From assembly GCA_003557825.1 (NCBI GenBank), contig PWNM01000156.1, positions 1-15,201 of the forward strand: a stretch of DNA of 15,201 bases. The letters are read 5' to 3'. This stretch comes from Candidatus Hydrogenedentota bacterium (lineage in GTDB: Bacteria; Hydrogenedentota; Hydrogenedentia; Hydrogenedentales; SLHB01). Positions 1 to 7,902 of this stretch are shown one piece after another; the stretch's first letter is position 1, and the number at the start of each line of letters is the position of its first letter. A program made the position numbers and the translations under genes. The notes beneath the pieces were generated by a model. The model saw only the letters and a list, made by a program, of their open reading frames with translations. It had not been told where the DNA came from and did no database searches.

Positions 1-78
1 ATCTTCCTATAACGGGCATCATGGTGTCAAAAAATACGAATCCATTGCACTGCATTCATCCCGGGCCCATGTTATGTG

Positions 79-84
79 TACAAT
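79..84 (+). promoter_or_regulatory. Possible -10 element upstream of the DUF4838 gene
   Basis: TACAAT matches the sigma70 -10 consensus in five of six positions and lies about 60 bases before the start codon. The best -35 at an acceptable distance is TTCATC (55-60, 18-bp spacer), which matches only three of six positions. The site is weak and is offered only as the best candidate in the 145 bases before the gene. Confidence 0.25.
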
Positions 85-131
85 GGAAGGAAATGTGCGC
101 CTCGCGACATAAAGCATAGACCAACGAGCGC

Positions 132-137
132 AAGGAG
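132..137 (+). promoter_or_regulatory. Shine-Dalgarno site fixing the GTG start of the DUF4838 gene
   Basis: AAGGAG lies 8 nt before GTG at 146 but only 5 nt before the in-frame TTG at 143. The spacing and the rarer TTG both favour the GTG. Confidence 0.7.
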
Positions 138-145
138 AACGATTG

Positions 146-2719
146 GTGAAGTCAACTAGCCATCTAGTTATTGCAGTCGCGGTTGTCATGGCAGGACTTG
201 AACCCGCCATGGCCCGCTCAAGTTTTTTCCCGTCTACCCGTTTCCCATCAACCGGCTGGGTTACCAGTGCGGATTATGCCCTTTTTCATGTGGTTGTGCC
301 TGAGGACGCACCTCCCGAAATCGGACAAGCCGCGGAGGATTTCATCTCCTACTGGCAACGGGTCACCGGGCATGGGATTGAGCGTTCCTCAGAGCCGGTT
401 GCTGAGGGCGTGAATGTCTGGATCGGAGGGGACGGCGTCCCGGCAACCCTGCTGTCGCAGGCTACCCACAGCGGATTGGGGGAAGACGGATTCGCCATTA
501 GGACAATCGAAGGCGATCCGTCTCATCTGCTTATTATAGGCGATGTCCCACGGGGGGTCCAGAATGGCGTCTACTATTTCATTGAGGAATACCTGGGCGT
601 ACGTTGGCTCACGCCTGAGGTTACCCATATCCCCAGTCGACCGCCGTCCTCCATCCCGGCAATCGACCGGGTCGACACCCCCGTGTTTCGATATCGGTAC
701 ACCAACTACACGGAGCCCTGGCAAGATAGCCATTTCGAGCGGGTGCATCGTCTTCGCCCCCCTCCCATGGGACTATCGGGGCATACCATCTACGAATTGG
801 TACCGCCCGAAGTCTATGGCCAGGAGCACCCGGAATATTTCGCCACAGTCGAGTGGGGCAGAGTGATCCCTGAAGGCTTTGATTGGCGAGACCCGGCCCA
901 GCGAGAAGTAAACCAGTATGAGGTGGGCCAGATCAACTTCGCCCATCCCGACGTACCGTCGATTATTTTTGACAATCTTCAACAGCGCATCGCAGAAAAT
1001 CCGGAAGGGCGCATCTGGGCAGTTTCTCAGATGGATTGGGAACGCTACGACATCGGCGCACAGTCAGCAACTATCGACGACCGGGAAAGCACGCCCATGG
1101 GCTCGATCTTGACCTGTGTCAACCGTGTTGCGGACCTGCTCGCCGACGAATTTCCGGGTCACTATGTCGAAACCATGGCTCATGATTGGTCGCGGAAACC
1201 GCCCCGGTACCTTGAACCCCGCGATAATGTCATTATCCGGCTAACCACCGATGGGACGGATTCCTCGCGCCCGCTATCCGATTCCGGCTCCGACAGAAAC
1301 CGGAAGTTCAAAGCGGACCTCGAGGGATGGAGCGATATCGCCGATACCCTTTTCGTCACCTATTTTGCCGCCAACCAACGGAATTTCCAGACACCCCATC
1401 CCAATCTGCATGTTTTGCAGGAGGATCTGCGGCTCTTTGCCGAACACGGCGTCGAGGGTGTCTATGCACAAGGCGCGCCTTCTCCCGGAGGCGAATTCGC
1501 CCATCTTCGCACCTATCTACTTGTCAAGGGCATGTGGAACCCGGACGCCGATCTCGAACACCACAAAAACGAATTTCTGGACCTCTATTATGGCGATGCC
1601 GCCCCTGCTATTCGCGAGTACATTGAGTTCATGGGCGAACAAGTGTCCAAAGATGGCGTGGTACTTGAATATCGGGGCGATGTGCAATGGATCAGCTTCG
1701 ACACGGTATTGAAAGCCGAAAGCATCTTTAAGGAGGCGCTGGACGAAGCGGACAATGAGGAGATCCGCCGACGGGTCGAACTGGCGAAAGTCCCCGTGCA
1801 ATATGCGACCCTGGTATGCCCCCCACGCATCACCATCTCGCGGACCCAGTTTACCCTGGTCCGTCCGCCCAGTTTAACCCTCGAGCAGTACATCCAGGTC
1901 CTTCAAGGATTTGGCGTGACCCAAGTCGAGGACGGTTGGCCTTTCGAACGCTTGGTGCAGCAGGTCGGCGGAACCACGCCCCCTCGATTGCGTCAGTATG
2001 CGCTCGAACGGTTGGAAAGCAACCAATACCATGTATGGGTGGTTCCGGAAGCATCGGGATCGATTATCCGATTCCGGCATCTCCCCACGAACTCGGAGCT
2101 AATGATGGGATACCAGACGTTCGAATCGGCTCCGGGGACGCTTCAGGAATGGGTGCATGACCCAGGCACCGTAGAGGGACCCATTGCCGAGCGCTACGAG
2201 GTAAGCCGCAGAACCTTTGACAGCATCACCGTGCAGACGGTGCTCCCCGATGGACTTCGGGTCGAACGTCAAATGACCTTAGGTCGGTATTCAGACGAAT
2301 TCGAGGTCCGGCTCACCCTGACCAACCCAACCGAGGGGCCCATCATTCCCCGCGTCAAGCTCCATCCCGAGTTTCATGCCACCCCGGAGGATCCGCCCGA
2401 GATCTGGGTTGAGGAAGGGCCGCGATGGAGGCAGATCGACACAAAAAACAATGGAGAGACGCCGTTCCGACAGGGCGATCTACTCGATCCGGACGGGTGC
2501 GACCGCTGGGCCGTGCGGTTCCCGGATAAACGCATTACCCTGGTCAACACCTTCGATGACGATGAGATCGAGTCTCTGTTCTATTACTACGACGTCCATC
2601 CGGGCCAGGAGCATGTCAATCTCGAGTTGATCGCCCCCACAACGCCCCTGGAACCCGGTCAACGCCGGACCATTACCACCACCTACGAGGTCACCAGCCG
2701 TACCCCGCAGCGCCTGTAA
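146..2719 (+). CDS. Secreted DUF4838 (alpha-glucuronidase-like) glycoside hydrolase-family protein
   Basis: The protein is 857 residues from GTG at 146; TTG at 143 is an alternative. The N-terminus is a signal peptide: a basic start, then a hydrophobic stretch (LVIAVAVVMAGL) and a likely cut after AMA near residue 23, so it is exported. Residues about 30-160 resemble the N-terminal domain of GH67-type alpha-glucuronidases, with the hallmark RGVQNGVYYFIEEYLGVRWL around 137-156. Residues about 180-500 match DUF4838 in layout: HPEYFA, a conserved INFAHPDV block, a VSQMDW block at 293-298, then KPPRYLEPRDNVIIRL. The C-terminal 250 residues look like a beta-rich domain. As I recall the family, the VSQ block normally reads SQND followed by cysteines; here it is MDWERYD with no cysteine. 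Family members are thought to act on uronic-acid-containing or other complex glycans, but their substrates are mostly unknown. The gene converges on a GH2 enzyme gene, which supports a polysaccharide-use role. Fold assignment is confident; activity is inferred. Confidence 0.85.
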   Translation: MKSTSHLVIAVAVVMAGLEPAMARSSFFPSTRFPSTGWVTSADYALFHVVVPEDAPPEIGQAAEDFISYWQRVTGHGIERSSEPVAEGVNVWIGGDGVPATLLSQATHSGLGEDGFAIRTIEGDPSHLLIIGDVPRGVQNGVYYFIEEYLGVRWLTPEVTHIPSRPPSSIPAIDRVDTPVFRYRYTNYTEPWQDSHFERVHRLRPPPMGLSGHTIYELVPPEVYGQEHPEYFATVEWGRVIPEGFDWRDPAQREVNQYEVGQINFAHPDVPSIIFDNLQQRIAENPEGRIWAVSQMDWERYDIGAQSATIDDRESTPMGSILTCVNRVADLLADEFPGHYVETMAHDWSRKPPRYLEPRDNVIIRLTTDGTDSSRPLSDSGSDRNRKFKADLEGWSDIADTLFVTYFAANQRNFQTPHPNLHVLQEDLRLFAEHGVEGVYAQGAPSPGGEFAHLRTYLLVKGMWNPDADLEHHKNEFLDLYYGDAAPAIREYIEFMGEQVSKDGVVLEYRGDVQWISFDTVLKAESIFKEALDEADNEEIRRRVELAKVPVQYATLVCPPRITISRTQFTLVRPPSLTLEQYIQVLQGFGVTQVEDGWPFERLVQQVGGTTPPRLRQYALERLESNQYHVWVVPEASGSIIRFRHLPTNSELMMGYQTFESAPGTLQEWVHDPGTVEGPIAERYEVSRRTFDSITVQTVLPDGLRVERQMTLGRYSDEFEVRLTLTNPTEGPIIPRVKLHPEFHATPEDPPEIWVEEGPRWRQIDTKNNGETPFRQGDLLDPDGCDRWAVRFPDKRITLVNTFDDDEIESLFYYYDVHPGQEHVNLELIAPTTPLEPGQRRTITTTYEVTSRTPQRL

Positions 2720-2724
2720 CGCAA

Positions 2725-2763
2725 ATGGAGTCCACGTTTCACAGTCGAACACGTGGACTCCAT
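2725..2763. terminator. Perfect 13-bp inverted repeat between convergent genes, likely bidirectional terminator
   Basis: ATGGAGTCCACGT (2725-2737) and its exact complement ACGTGGACTCCAT (2751-2763) flank a 13-nt loop. The repeat lies between the stop of the DUF4838 gene (2719) and that of the GH2 gene (2775), so a hairpin would form at the 3' end of both transcripts. There is no T tract on either side, so it is not a textbook intrinsic terminator. It may instead protect mRNA 3' ends or block convergent transcription. Confidence 0.6.
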
Positions 2764-2774
2764 CCCATTCAAAC

Positions 2775-4745
2775 CTACTCTTTGCCCGTGTATACCTTCT
2801 TCAAGGCATAGTAGGCCGGCTTCGGATTGCGCATGAAATCGATAACCGAGTTGTTCGCCGCGCAGGGGAAGCAATCGTGGCCCATCCAGATGAAGAACCC
2901 ACCGCATTTGGGGAACCGATTCTTGCTGGTGGATGCCGCGATAGCATAGGCCTCGGCCTGTACTTCCTGGGTCAGCCGGATGTACTCATTCAAGGCCGCT
3001 TCGTCATCGAGGTCCTTGAGCTGTTCGCCATAGCGGTCCCACTGCAACCACCAACTCGACGAATGCCGCCAATACTCGTTCGTAACAGGCCATACCGGCA
3101 TGCCGCCATGGTAGCGGTCGAATTGTTCGCGCGTCGCCGCTGCGGGCATGCCCACCTCGGAGCGCAGAAGGGAATCGTCCCCCTCCCAGTATTGCCTCCA
3201 GTCATCGAGGGTCTTGAAACCACCGTTCGCCGGTCCCAATCCCCAAGGTCCGTGGGTATCATGATGAACACCCTTACCGTAGTTGTCCGGATGGGCATAG
3301 AAGGCAGGGCCGCTGGGCGACGAAGGTACGAAACGGCGGCTTGGATCGTTCCGCGCCACCACGGCTTTCATTGCAGCGATGCACGGATGATCATAATCCA
3401 CCGGGACCTCGGGTCCGTTGGTCGTGCGTCGTTCCATCAACTCATTGCCGCCGCACCACATCAACAGCGATACATGATGACAGCGACGCTGAATGTACGA
3501 CGCGGAGATGTCGACCAGTTTGGAGATGGCGGCGAGGTCTCGCGGCGGCGCGTTGTTGATGCCGGACGACGACAAGGGGAACTCTTGCCAGACCAGGATG
3601 CCAAACTCGTCACAGAGCCGGTAGAAGCTTTCCGTCTCGAGAATACCTCCCCCCCACACGCGCAGGAGATTGCATCCCATATCTCTGTATAGCGTCAGAA
3701 GGTCGCAGTAGTCCTGCTCCTTGCTGTCCGGATAGCTCGCGCACGGAGGTACCCAATTCGCCCCCTGCAAAAACACAGGCTTGCCATTCACCACGCAAAT
3801 CCAGGGCTCTGCCTCTTCGGGAGCGCCTTCACATGGCTGCCATTCGATGCGCTTGAACCCGACAGGCCGCGATTCGCTCCAGATAACCGAACCAGAGGCA
3901 TCCTTCGCCGCTAATTCGAGCGTATAGGTCTTCGTCGGTCCCATACCGTTCGGCCACCAGGGCTCAACCGTTAGTCCGCCGAGGACGAGCGTCACGGTAC
4001 CCTCATCCGCCGGCATGGTCGTCTCTTTGATCGCCTTTCCGCCATCGGATACCGTCGCGGTGATCTCAGCCGCTGCCGATGTCGCAGCGACCTTGGCCAC
4101 AACCCGCCCGGTTTTGTTGTCCTCATCGAGGTCAGACTGCACATGCTCGACCTGGAATCCGATGGTCACCCCGCTCACCAAAAATAACCGATCAGTTATG
4201 CCAATCGGTACCATACGGGGTACCCAGTCCCAGCTATAGCTGTAGCGAGGTTTGAAAAACTTGGAGCGGTTGGAATAGCCGATCTGCCCCTGCTCCGCCG
4301 GCGGTTCGTCGAACACGATGCCCAGCAGATGGGATTTTCCGTCCGAAAGATGCTCGGTTAGGTCGATCTCGTGGGGAATCAGGGCTCCCGAGAACTCCGC
4401 CACATCCTTCCGATCGATCTGAATCCATCCGCCGTAGTCCAACCCAAGCGCCCGCAACTGGACCGGCTCGCCTTTCGGAACGGCGTCTTCGGGGATCCAT
4501 GCCTCGAATATCCAATGCCGATTCTCCGCCCATTCCGCATCGCGTGAATGGACGCCTTCGTACCAATCGGGAATCACTCCTTCCCGGATAAGCGTCTGTT
4601 GCACGGTTCCCGGCGCATCGGCCGGAAATGGCCCCACATCGGCGGCAAACTGTACATTGGTTTCCATACTCCGGCCCAGCCGCCATGAATAGGGTCGCCA
4701 CGCTTCGACGGTCCAGTCCAGGTTTGTCAGATCAAAAACAGCCAC
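2775..4745 (-). CDS. GH2 family beta-mannosidase-like glycoside hydrolase
   Basis: The protein is 656 residues from a GTG start with AAGGAG (4753-4758) 7 nt upstream. No signal peptide is visible, so it is probably cytoplasmic. Its layout is that of GH2 beta-mannosidases: an N-terminal sugar-binding jelly-roll with PGTVQQTLIREGVIPDWYEG and RHWIFE, an immunoglobulin-like domain (about 205-300), then a TIM barrel starting near VFLQGANWVPP. The barrel holds NLLRVWGGGILE, the acid/base motif WCGGNE with Glu435, and a likely nucleophile in SEVGMPA, Glu530. The known reaction is release of terminal beta-mannosyl (or related) residues from oligosaccharides by a retaining mechanism. Typical family members have about 800-900 residues; this one stops soon after the barrel and lacks the C-terminal beta domains. 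The end (IDFMRNPKPAYYALKKVY) still reads as an intact barrel terminus, so this is probably a natural short form. It probably takes part in degrading the same glycan as the convergent secreted protein; substrate unproven. Confidence 0.88.
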   Translation of the reverse strand: MAVFDLTNLDWTVEAWRPYSWRLGRSMETNVQFAADVGPFPADAPGTVQQTLIREGVIPDWYEGVHSRDAEWAENRHWIFEAWIPEDAVPKGEPVQLRALGLDYGGWIQIDRKDVAEFSGALIPHEIDLTEHLSDGKSHLLGIVFDEPPAEQGQIGYSNRSKFFKPRYSYSWDWVPRMVPIGITDRLFLVSGVTIGFQVEHVQSDLDEDNKTGRVVAKVAATSAAAEITATVSDGGKAIKETTMPADEGTVTLVLGGLTVEPWWPNGMGPTKTYTLELAAKDASGSVIWSESRPVGFKRIEWQPCEGAPEEAEPWICVVNGKPVFLQGANWVPPCASYPDSKEQDYCDLLTLYRDMGCNLLRVWGGGILETESFYRLCDEFGILVWQEFPLSSSGINNAPPRDLAAISKLVDISASYIQRRCHHVSLLMWCGGNELMERRTTNGPEVPVDYDHPCIAAMKAVVARNDPSRRFVPSSPSGPAFYAHPDNYGKGVHHDTHGPWGLGPANGGFKTLDDWRQYWEGDDSLLRSEVGMPAAATREQFDRYHGGMPVWPVTNEYWRHSSSWWLQWDRYGEQLKDLDDEAALNEYIRLTQEVQAEAYAIAASTSKNRFPKCGGFFIWMGHDCFPCAANNSVIDFMRNPKPAYYALKKVYTGKE

Positions 4746-4954
4746 GTACCTGCTCCTTCCTTATTCCAGATCCACCTGTTTGTTGGGAAATATCGCCCTG
4801 GGTATTCGAGAAGATCATCTCCCCCAGCCTAATTCACAAACGCGTAGTGTAGCCCGTGTACCGAAAGGCCTTCAAACCGGCGTTTTATATATCCCCTACC
4901 AGCAACACGACATGCATCCATTCCATGTTGTCCATACACGGCATACCACCACAT

Positions 4955-4982
4955 ATAGTATTTACTACTTCCTAATGCTCAA
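4955..4982 (-). promoter_or_regulatory. Candidate promoter for the GH2 gene
   Basis: On the minus strand TTGAGC (4977-4982) is followed after 16 bp by TACTAT (4955-4960); each matches four of six consensus positions. It would give a leader of about 200 nt. It sits back to back with the stronger plus-strand promoter. Confidence 0.3.
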
Positions 4983-4998
4983 CCTGTAGGCCTAGCAT

Positions 4999-5027
4999 TT
5001 GACACTTTCCTTGTTGCCGGGTACAAT
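4999..5027 (+). promoter_or_regulatory. Near-consensus sigma70 promoter of the ExeA-like operon
   Basis: TTGACA (4999-5004, perfect -35) and TACAAT (5022-5027, five of six) are separated by exactly 17 bp. Transcription should begin near 5034. The in-frame TTG at 5028 would then lie upstream of the transcript, which supports the ATG at 5058 as the start codon. Confidence 0.75.
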
Positions 5028-5057
5028 TTGGACACATTACAACATCCAGGTGGGGAT

Positions 5058-6119
5058 ATGCAGGATAACGCGCAAACAACGCTCAGTTTTTTTGAACTTC
5101 GCGAACAGCCGTTCGCGGCGACAGCCGATCCTGCATATTTCTTTGCTACCCGGGCCCATCGCGAATGCCTGTTTCGCCTGTGGAACTGCATCGACGAACG
5201 GTTTGGCATTGCGGTGATCTTGGGAAATTACGGCACGGGTAAGACCACCCTGTTACGCAAAATCCTGAGCAACATGCGTGAGGCCCCGGATAAATACCTT
5301 ACCGCAGTCGTAGGGTCTCCTGCCCCATCCTGGACTACGTTTAACCTGCTCGAGGACATTGTCGGAAAATTCGACCTTCATCCTGAAGAACGATCCTACA
5401 ATGCTTACATGGATGGGTTGAACCAATTCCTGGTCGATAACCGCGACACCGTGAATACGCTGGTCATCGACGATGCGCAGAACCTGAACAAACGGGGCCA
5501 GCTCGAGTTGCTCCGCCTAATCCAAAACCTTGAAACGCCCCAGCACAAACTGCTGAACGTGATCTGTTTTGCGCAGCTGGAATGGCAACATATCCTCCGG
5601 GGCGCGCCGAATTTCCTTCAGCGGATCAGCCTGAGCTATACCCTTGAACCCATCGGGGTGGACGAAGTCCGGGCTCTCATCGAATATCGTCTGCGCGAAG
5701 CCGGCTCAGGGCCCCGGGGACCCGTATTCGACGACGGAGCCATTCGCAGCATTTATGCCTATTCGGGCGGCAGTCCCCGCATGATCGTCACCCTATGCAG
5801 GAACGCGCTCGTCGTGGCGGCCCAGATGCGATCCCGGCAGATCGGACAAGCCATCATGCTGCACACCATTCAGCAAACGACACTGCCCGATGCCGAGGGC
5901 GAAGCGCGCCTGACCGAGACGTTGGCCCCCCAGTCTCGACGAACGACTTCCCCCAAGCCGCCGACTCAAGAGCCGTCAGCGCCTCCCACCTCAGTCGAAT
6001 CAGCGCCATCGAATGCCGACGAACCATTGCCCACCACATTGAGGGCCCGAGCAAATGAGCTGTTATTGAAAGCTGCCCGCAGTCAGAAAAAAACATGGAA
6101 ACCACCGTCCGACAAATGA
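5058..6119 (+). CDS. ExeA/GspA-like AAA+ ATPase
   Basis: The protein is 353 residues from ATG 5058, preceded by a G-rich ribosome site (AGGTGGGG, 5048-5055). The N-terminal block FFELREQPFAATADPAYFF followed by RAHRECL is the signature opening of ExeA/GspA-family ATPases (also seen in PEP-CTERM-locus ATPases). Walker A is GNYGTGKT at 56-63 and Walker B is LVIDDAQ with Asp138-Asp139; a sensor-like NVICFAQ follows. The AAA+ part ends near residue 260. The remaining ~90 residues are proline- and serine-rich, probably unstructured, with a basic end. There is no membrane segment and no peptidoglycan-binding domain, both present in classical ExeA. In known systems ExeA uses ATP to help insert the secretin or an envelope machine through the cell wall. 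The next gene overlaps its stop codon and encodes a membrane-anchored protein, so the two probably form a complex at the inner membrane. A role in transposition (other P-loop relatives) is less likely as no transposase is present. Confidence 0.85.
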   Translation: MQDNAQTTLSFFELREQPFAATADPAYFFATRAHRECLFRLWNCIDERFGIAVILGNYGTGKTTLLRKILSNMREAPDKYLTAVVGSPAPSWTTFNLLEDIVGKFDLHPEERSYNAYMDGLNQFLVDNRDTVNTLVIDDAQNLNKRGQLELLRLIQNLETPQHKLLNVICFAQLEWQHILRGAPNFLQRISLSYTLEPIGVDEVRALIEYRLREAGSGPRGPVFDDGAIRSIYAYSGGSPRMIVTLCRNALVVAAQMRSRQIGQAIMLHTIQQTTLPDAEGEARLTETLAPQSRRTTSPKPPTQEPSAPPTSVESAPSNADEPLPTTLRARANELLLKAARSQKKTWKPPSDK

Positions 6120-6769
6120 ATCGTTCTTCATCACATAAAAAAGACTCCAAGAGGCCGCTCGGAATGAAGGCGCAGCTCGAAGCCCTCGAATCGGCTTTCT
6201 CCGAATCGGTGCCTAACGATCCCCGGTATTCTAGCGGCGCGGGAACATACGGCAAAGCGGCCGATATCGATTTTATCCAGTTGAGCGGCATCGCTTCCGG
6301 GCGGCCCGCAGATAGGGCAGATTCCCAACGTTGGGAGGCCTTCCACGACGATCCGAAAGTCGAAACGGAATGGATTGTCCAGGGAGACCCGTCCCCAGAT
6401 GAGGCGCCCCCGGCCTCCGAGAACACCGAAGCCGCGCCGTTCGGCATGCCGGGCCATCTCTTTGGGTTCGACGACCAGCCGGTAGAGACATCGCCGACCA
6501 ACGCGGAAGATGATTTCATCCTGAGAGCGCCGCAGTCCCTTTCAAAAACGCTATCGGAGAGCAACGGGTCCCTCGATACGGAGTTGCCCGATATTCACGA
6601 AGTCGAACGCTATCTCGAAGCGCTCGAAGCCCAGTCGCGGGAGGTCTTTTTTGATTCCGATGAGAAGGTCGAGTCGAAGGCCGATTGGCGAACGCCCGCG
6701 CTGATTCTACTCGGGACGGTGTCCTTTCTGGCGTCCCTCACAGCGGCTTATTTGCTCCTGAGCCGTTAG
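6116..6769 (+). CDS. Single-pass membrane protein of unknown function, partner of the ExeA-like ATPase
   Basis: I do not recognise this protein. The start is placed at ATG 6116, which overlaps the ATPase stop codon as ATGA; this arrangement implies translational coupling, and no good Shine-Dalgarno site is visible. An in-frame ATG at 6095 would add 7 residues. From 6116 it has 217 residues. The first ~190 are hydrophilic, rich in Ser, Glu, Asp and Pro and probably disordered, with a helical acidic segment (VERYLEALEAQSREVFF) before the membrane part. Residues about 195-216 form one hydrophobic helix (ALILLGTVSFLASLTAAYLL) ending in SR at the very C-terminus, so it is tail-anchored with the bulk in the cytoplasm. 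ExeA in type II secretion works with ExeB, a membrane protein with an N-terminal anchor; this protein has the opposite layout and no visible ExeB similarity. By position it probably tethers or regulates the ATPase. Confidence 0.75.
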   Translation: MNRSSSHKKDSKRPLGMKAQLEALESAFSESVPNDPRYSSGAGTYGKAADIDFIQLSGIASGRPADRADSQRWEAFHDDPKVETEWIVQGDPSPDEAPPASENTEAAPFGMPGHLFGFDDQPVETSPTNAEDDFILRAPQSLSKTLSESNGSLDTELPDIHEVERYLEALEAQSREVFFDSDEKVESKADWRTPALILLGTVSFLASLTAAYLLLSR

Positions 6770-6786
6770 CCTGTACCGCGCCGTGG

Positions 6787-7902
6787 TTAGTCGATGGTTT
6801 TGTGGAACCGTGACGCGGCAAGCACCAACACCACAAACCCTATCCCCGTGAGTATGAGCGCTTGCGGCAGGAGATCATAGAAGCCCGCCCCCCGCAATAT
6901 GATGCCCCGCAGGATACGAATGAAGTACGTCGCTGGTACGGCTTGTCCCAACCAGTAGATGGGCGTGGGCATCGATTCAAGAGGAAACATAAAGCCGGAG
7001 AGCAGCACGGCGGGCAGGATGAACACGAAGGCGAATTGCACAGCCTGGATCTGATTGGACGCCAGCGTTGAGGTGAGCAATCCCATCCCCAATGACGTGA
7101 ACAAAAAGGCCAGCGAGAAAAGCGCCAACAGGCCCACGCTACCGGCGATGGGTACTTGAAACACCACCACCATGATGGTGAGTACGATGGCCGTCTCGAC
7201 GCAACCGATGATGGCGCAGGGGATGAGCTTGCCCAGCATAAGCCCCATTCGCGAAACCGGCGTGACCATGAGCTGTTCGAGGGTTCCCTGCTCTTTCTCC
7301 CGCACGATGGACAATGCCGTGAGCATTAGGGTCACTTGCTGCATGGTGATGGCCACCAACCCCGGAATCATGAAGTTGGGCGTCTTCATGTCGGGATTGA
7401 ACAGGACCCGCGGCCGAGTCTCGACCGGCAGGCGGTCCCGTCGGTTGACGCCCTCGGCGATGATGTCCAACGACTTGCTCAGCCCGATGGCGTCGATGGC
7501 TTGCAGCGCCTGCATCGCCACGGTTGAGTCGCTTCCATCGAGCAAGACCTGTATGGTGGCGCTTCCGCCGCGGACCAGTTGGTCCGTGTAGTCCGGCGGT
7601 ATGCGAACGGCAACTTTGGTGCGGCCTTGCACCACGGACCGGGTCATCTCTTCTTCCGAATGGACGTGTTCCGTGATGGCGAAGTATCCCGAATTCGTGA
7701 ACATATCGAGCAGTTCGCGGCTCTCCCGGCGGCCGTCGAGGTTATAAACCGATGTGGCGATGTTGCGCACCTCGAGATCGATGGCGTAGCCAAAGACGAT
7801 CATGTCCATGCCCGGAATCAATAGCATCAAGAACAACGTCTTGGGATCCCGGAAGATATGGAACACTTCCTTGTAGATGATTGAGCCGAGTCCTCTAAAC
7901 AC
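6787..7902 (-). CDS. ABC-2 type efflux permease
   Basis: The protein is 371 residues with a GTG start lying inside the 3' end of the ATPase gene (8-nt overlap), so the two are translationally coupled. One N-terminal membrane helix (about 22-40) is followed by a large extracytoplasmic domain (about 41-175) and five further helices, the usual ABC-2 layout of YhhJ/YbhS/YbhR/DrrB-like permeases. The motif REKEQGTLEQLMVTPVSR between helices 2 and 3 is the typical cytoplasmic coupling element. Only one permease is encoded, so the pore is presumably a homodimer. Together with the ATPase and the HlyD-type adaptor it should export a hydrophobic or cationic compound; the substrate cannot be read from sequence. 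Its 3' end is only 17 bp from the convergent membrane-protein gene, with no obvious hairpin between. Confidence 0.92.
   Translation of the reverse strand: MFRGLGSIIYKEVFHIFRDPKTLFLMLLIPGMDMIVFGYAIDLEVRNIATSVYNLDGRRESRELLDMFTNSGYFAITEHVHSEEEMTRSVVQGRTKVAVRIPPDYTDQLVRGGSATIQVLLDGSDSTVAMQALQAIDAIGLSKSLDIIAEGVNRRDRLPVETRPRVLFNPDMKTPNFMIPGLVAITMQQVTLMLTALSIVREKEQGTLEQLMVTPVSRMGLMLGKLIPCAIIGCVETAIVLTIMVVVFQVPIAGSVGLLALFSLAFLFTSLGMGLLTSTLASNQIQAVQFAFVFILPAVLLSGFMFPLESMPTPIYWLGQAVPATYFIRILRGIILRGAGFYDLLPQALILTGIGFVVLVLAASRFHKTID

Larger units (their letters stand above)
4746..5057. other. Divergent intergenic region between the GH2 gene and the ExeA-like operon
   Basis: These 312 bases hold no credible gene and are more A+T-rich than the flanking genes. 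They carry the strong plus-strand promoter at 4999-5027 and a weaker minus-strand candidate at 4955-4982. An imperfect inverted repeat, CGACATG/CATGTTG with a 9-nt loop (about 4908-4930), lies downstream of the minus-strand candidate and could be an operator for the GH2 gene; this is speculative. Confidence 0.5.

Noticed and set aside
5028..5057. TTG at 5028 as the start of the ExeA-like ATPase
   Set aside because: It abuts the -10 element and lies upstream of the predicted transcription start; ATG 5058 has a ribosome site and fits the family N-terminus.
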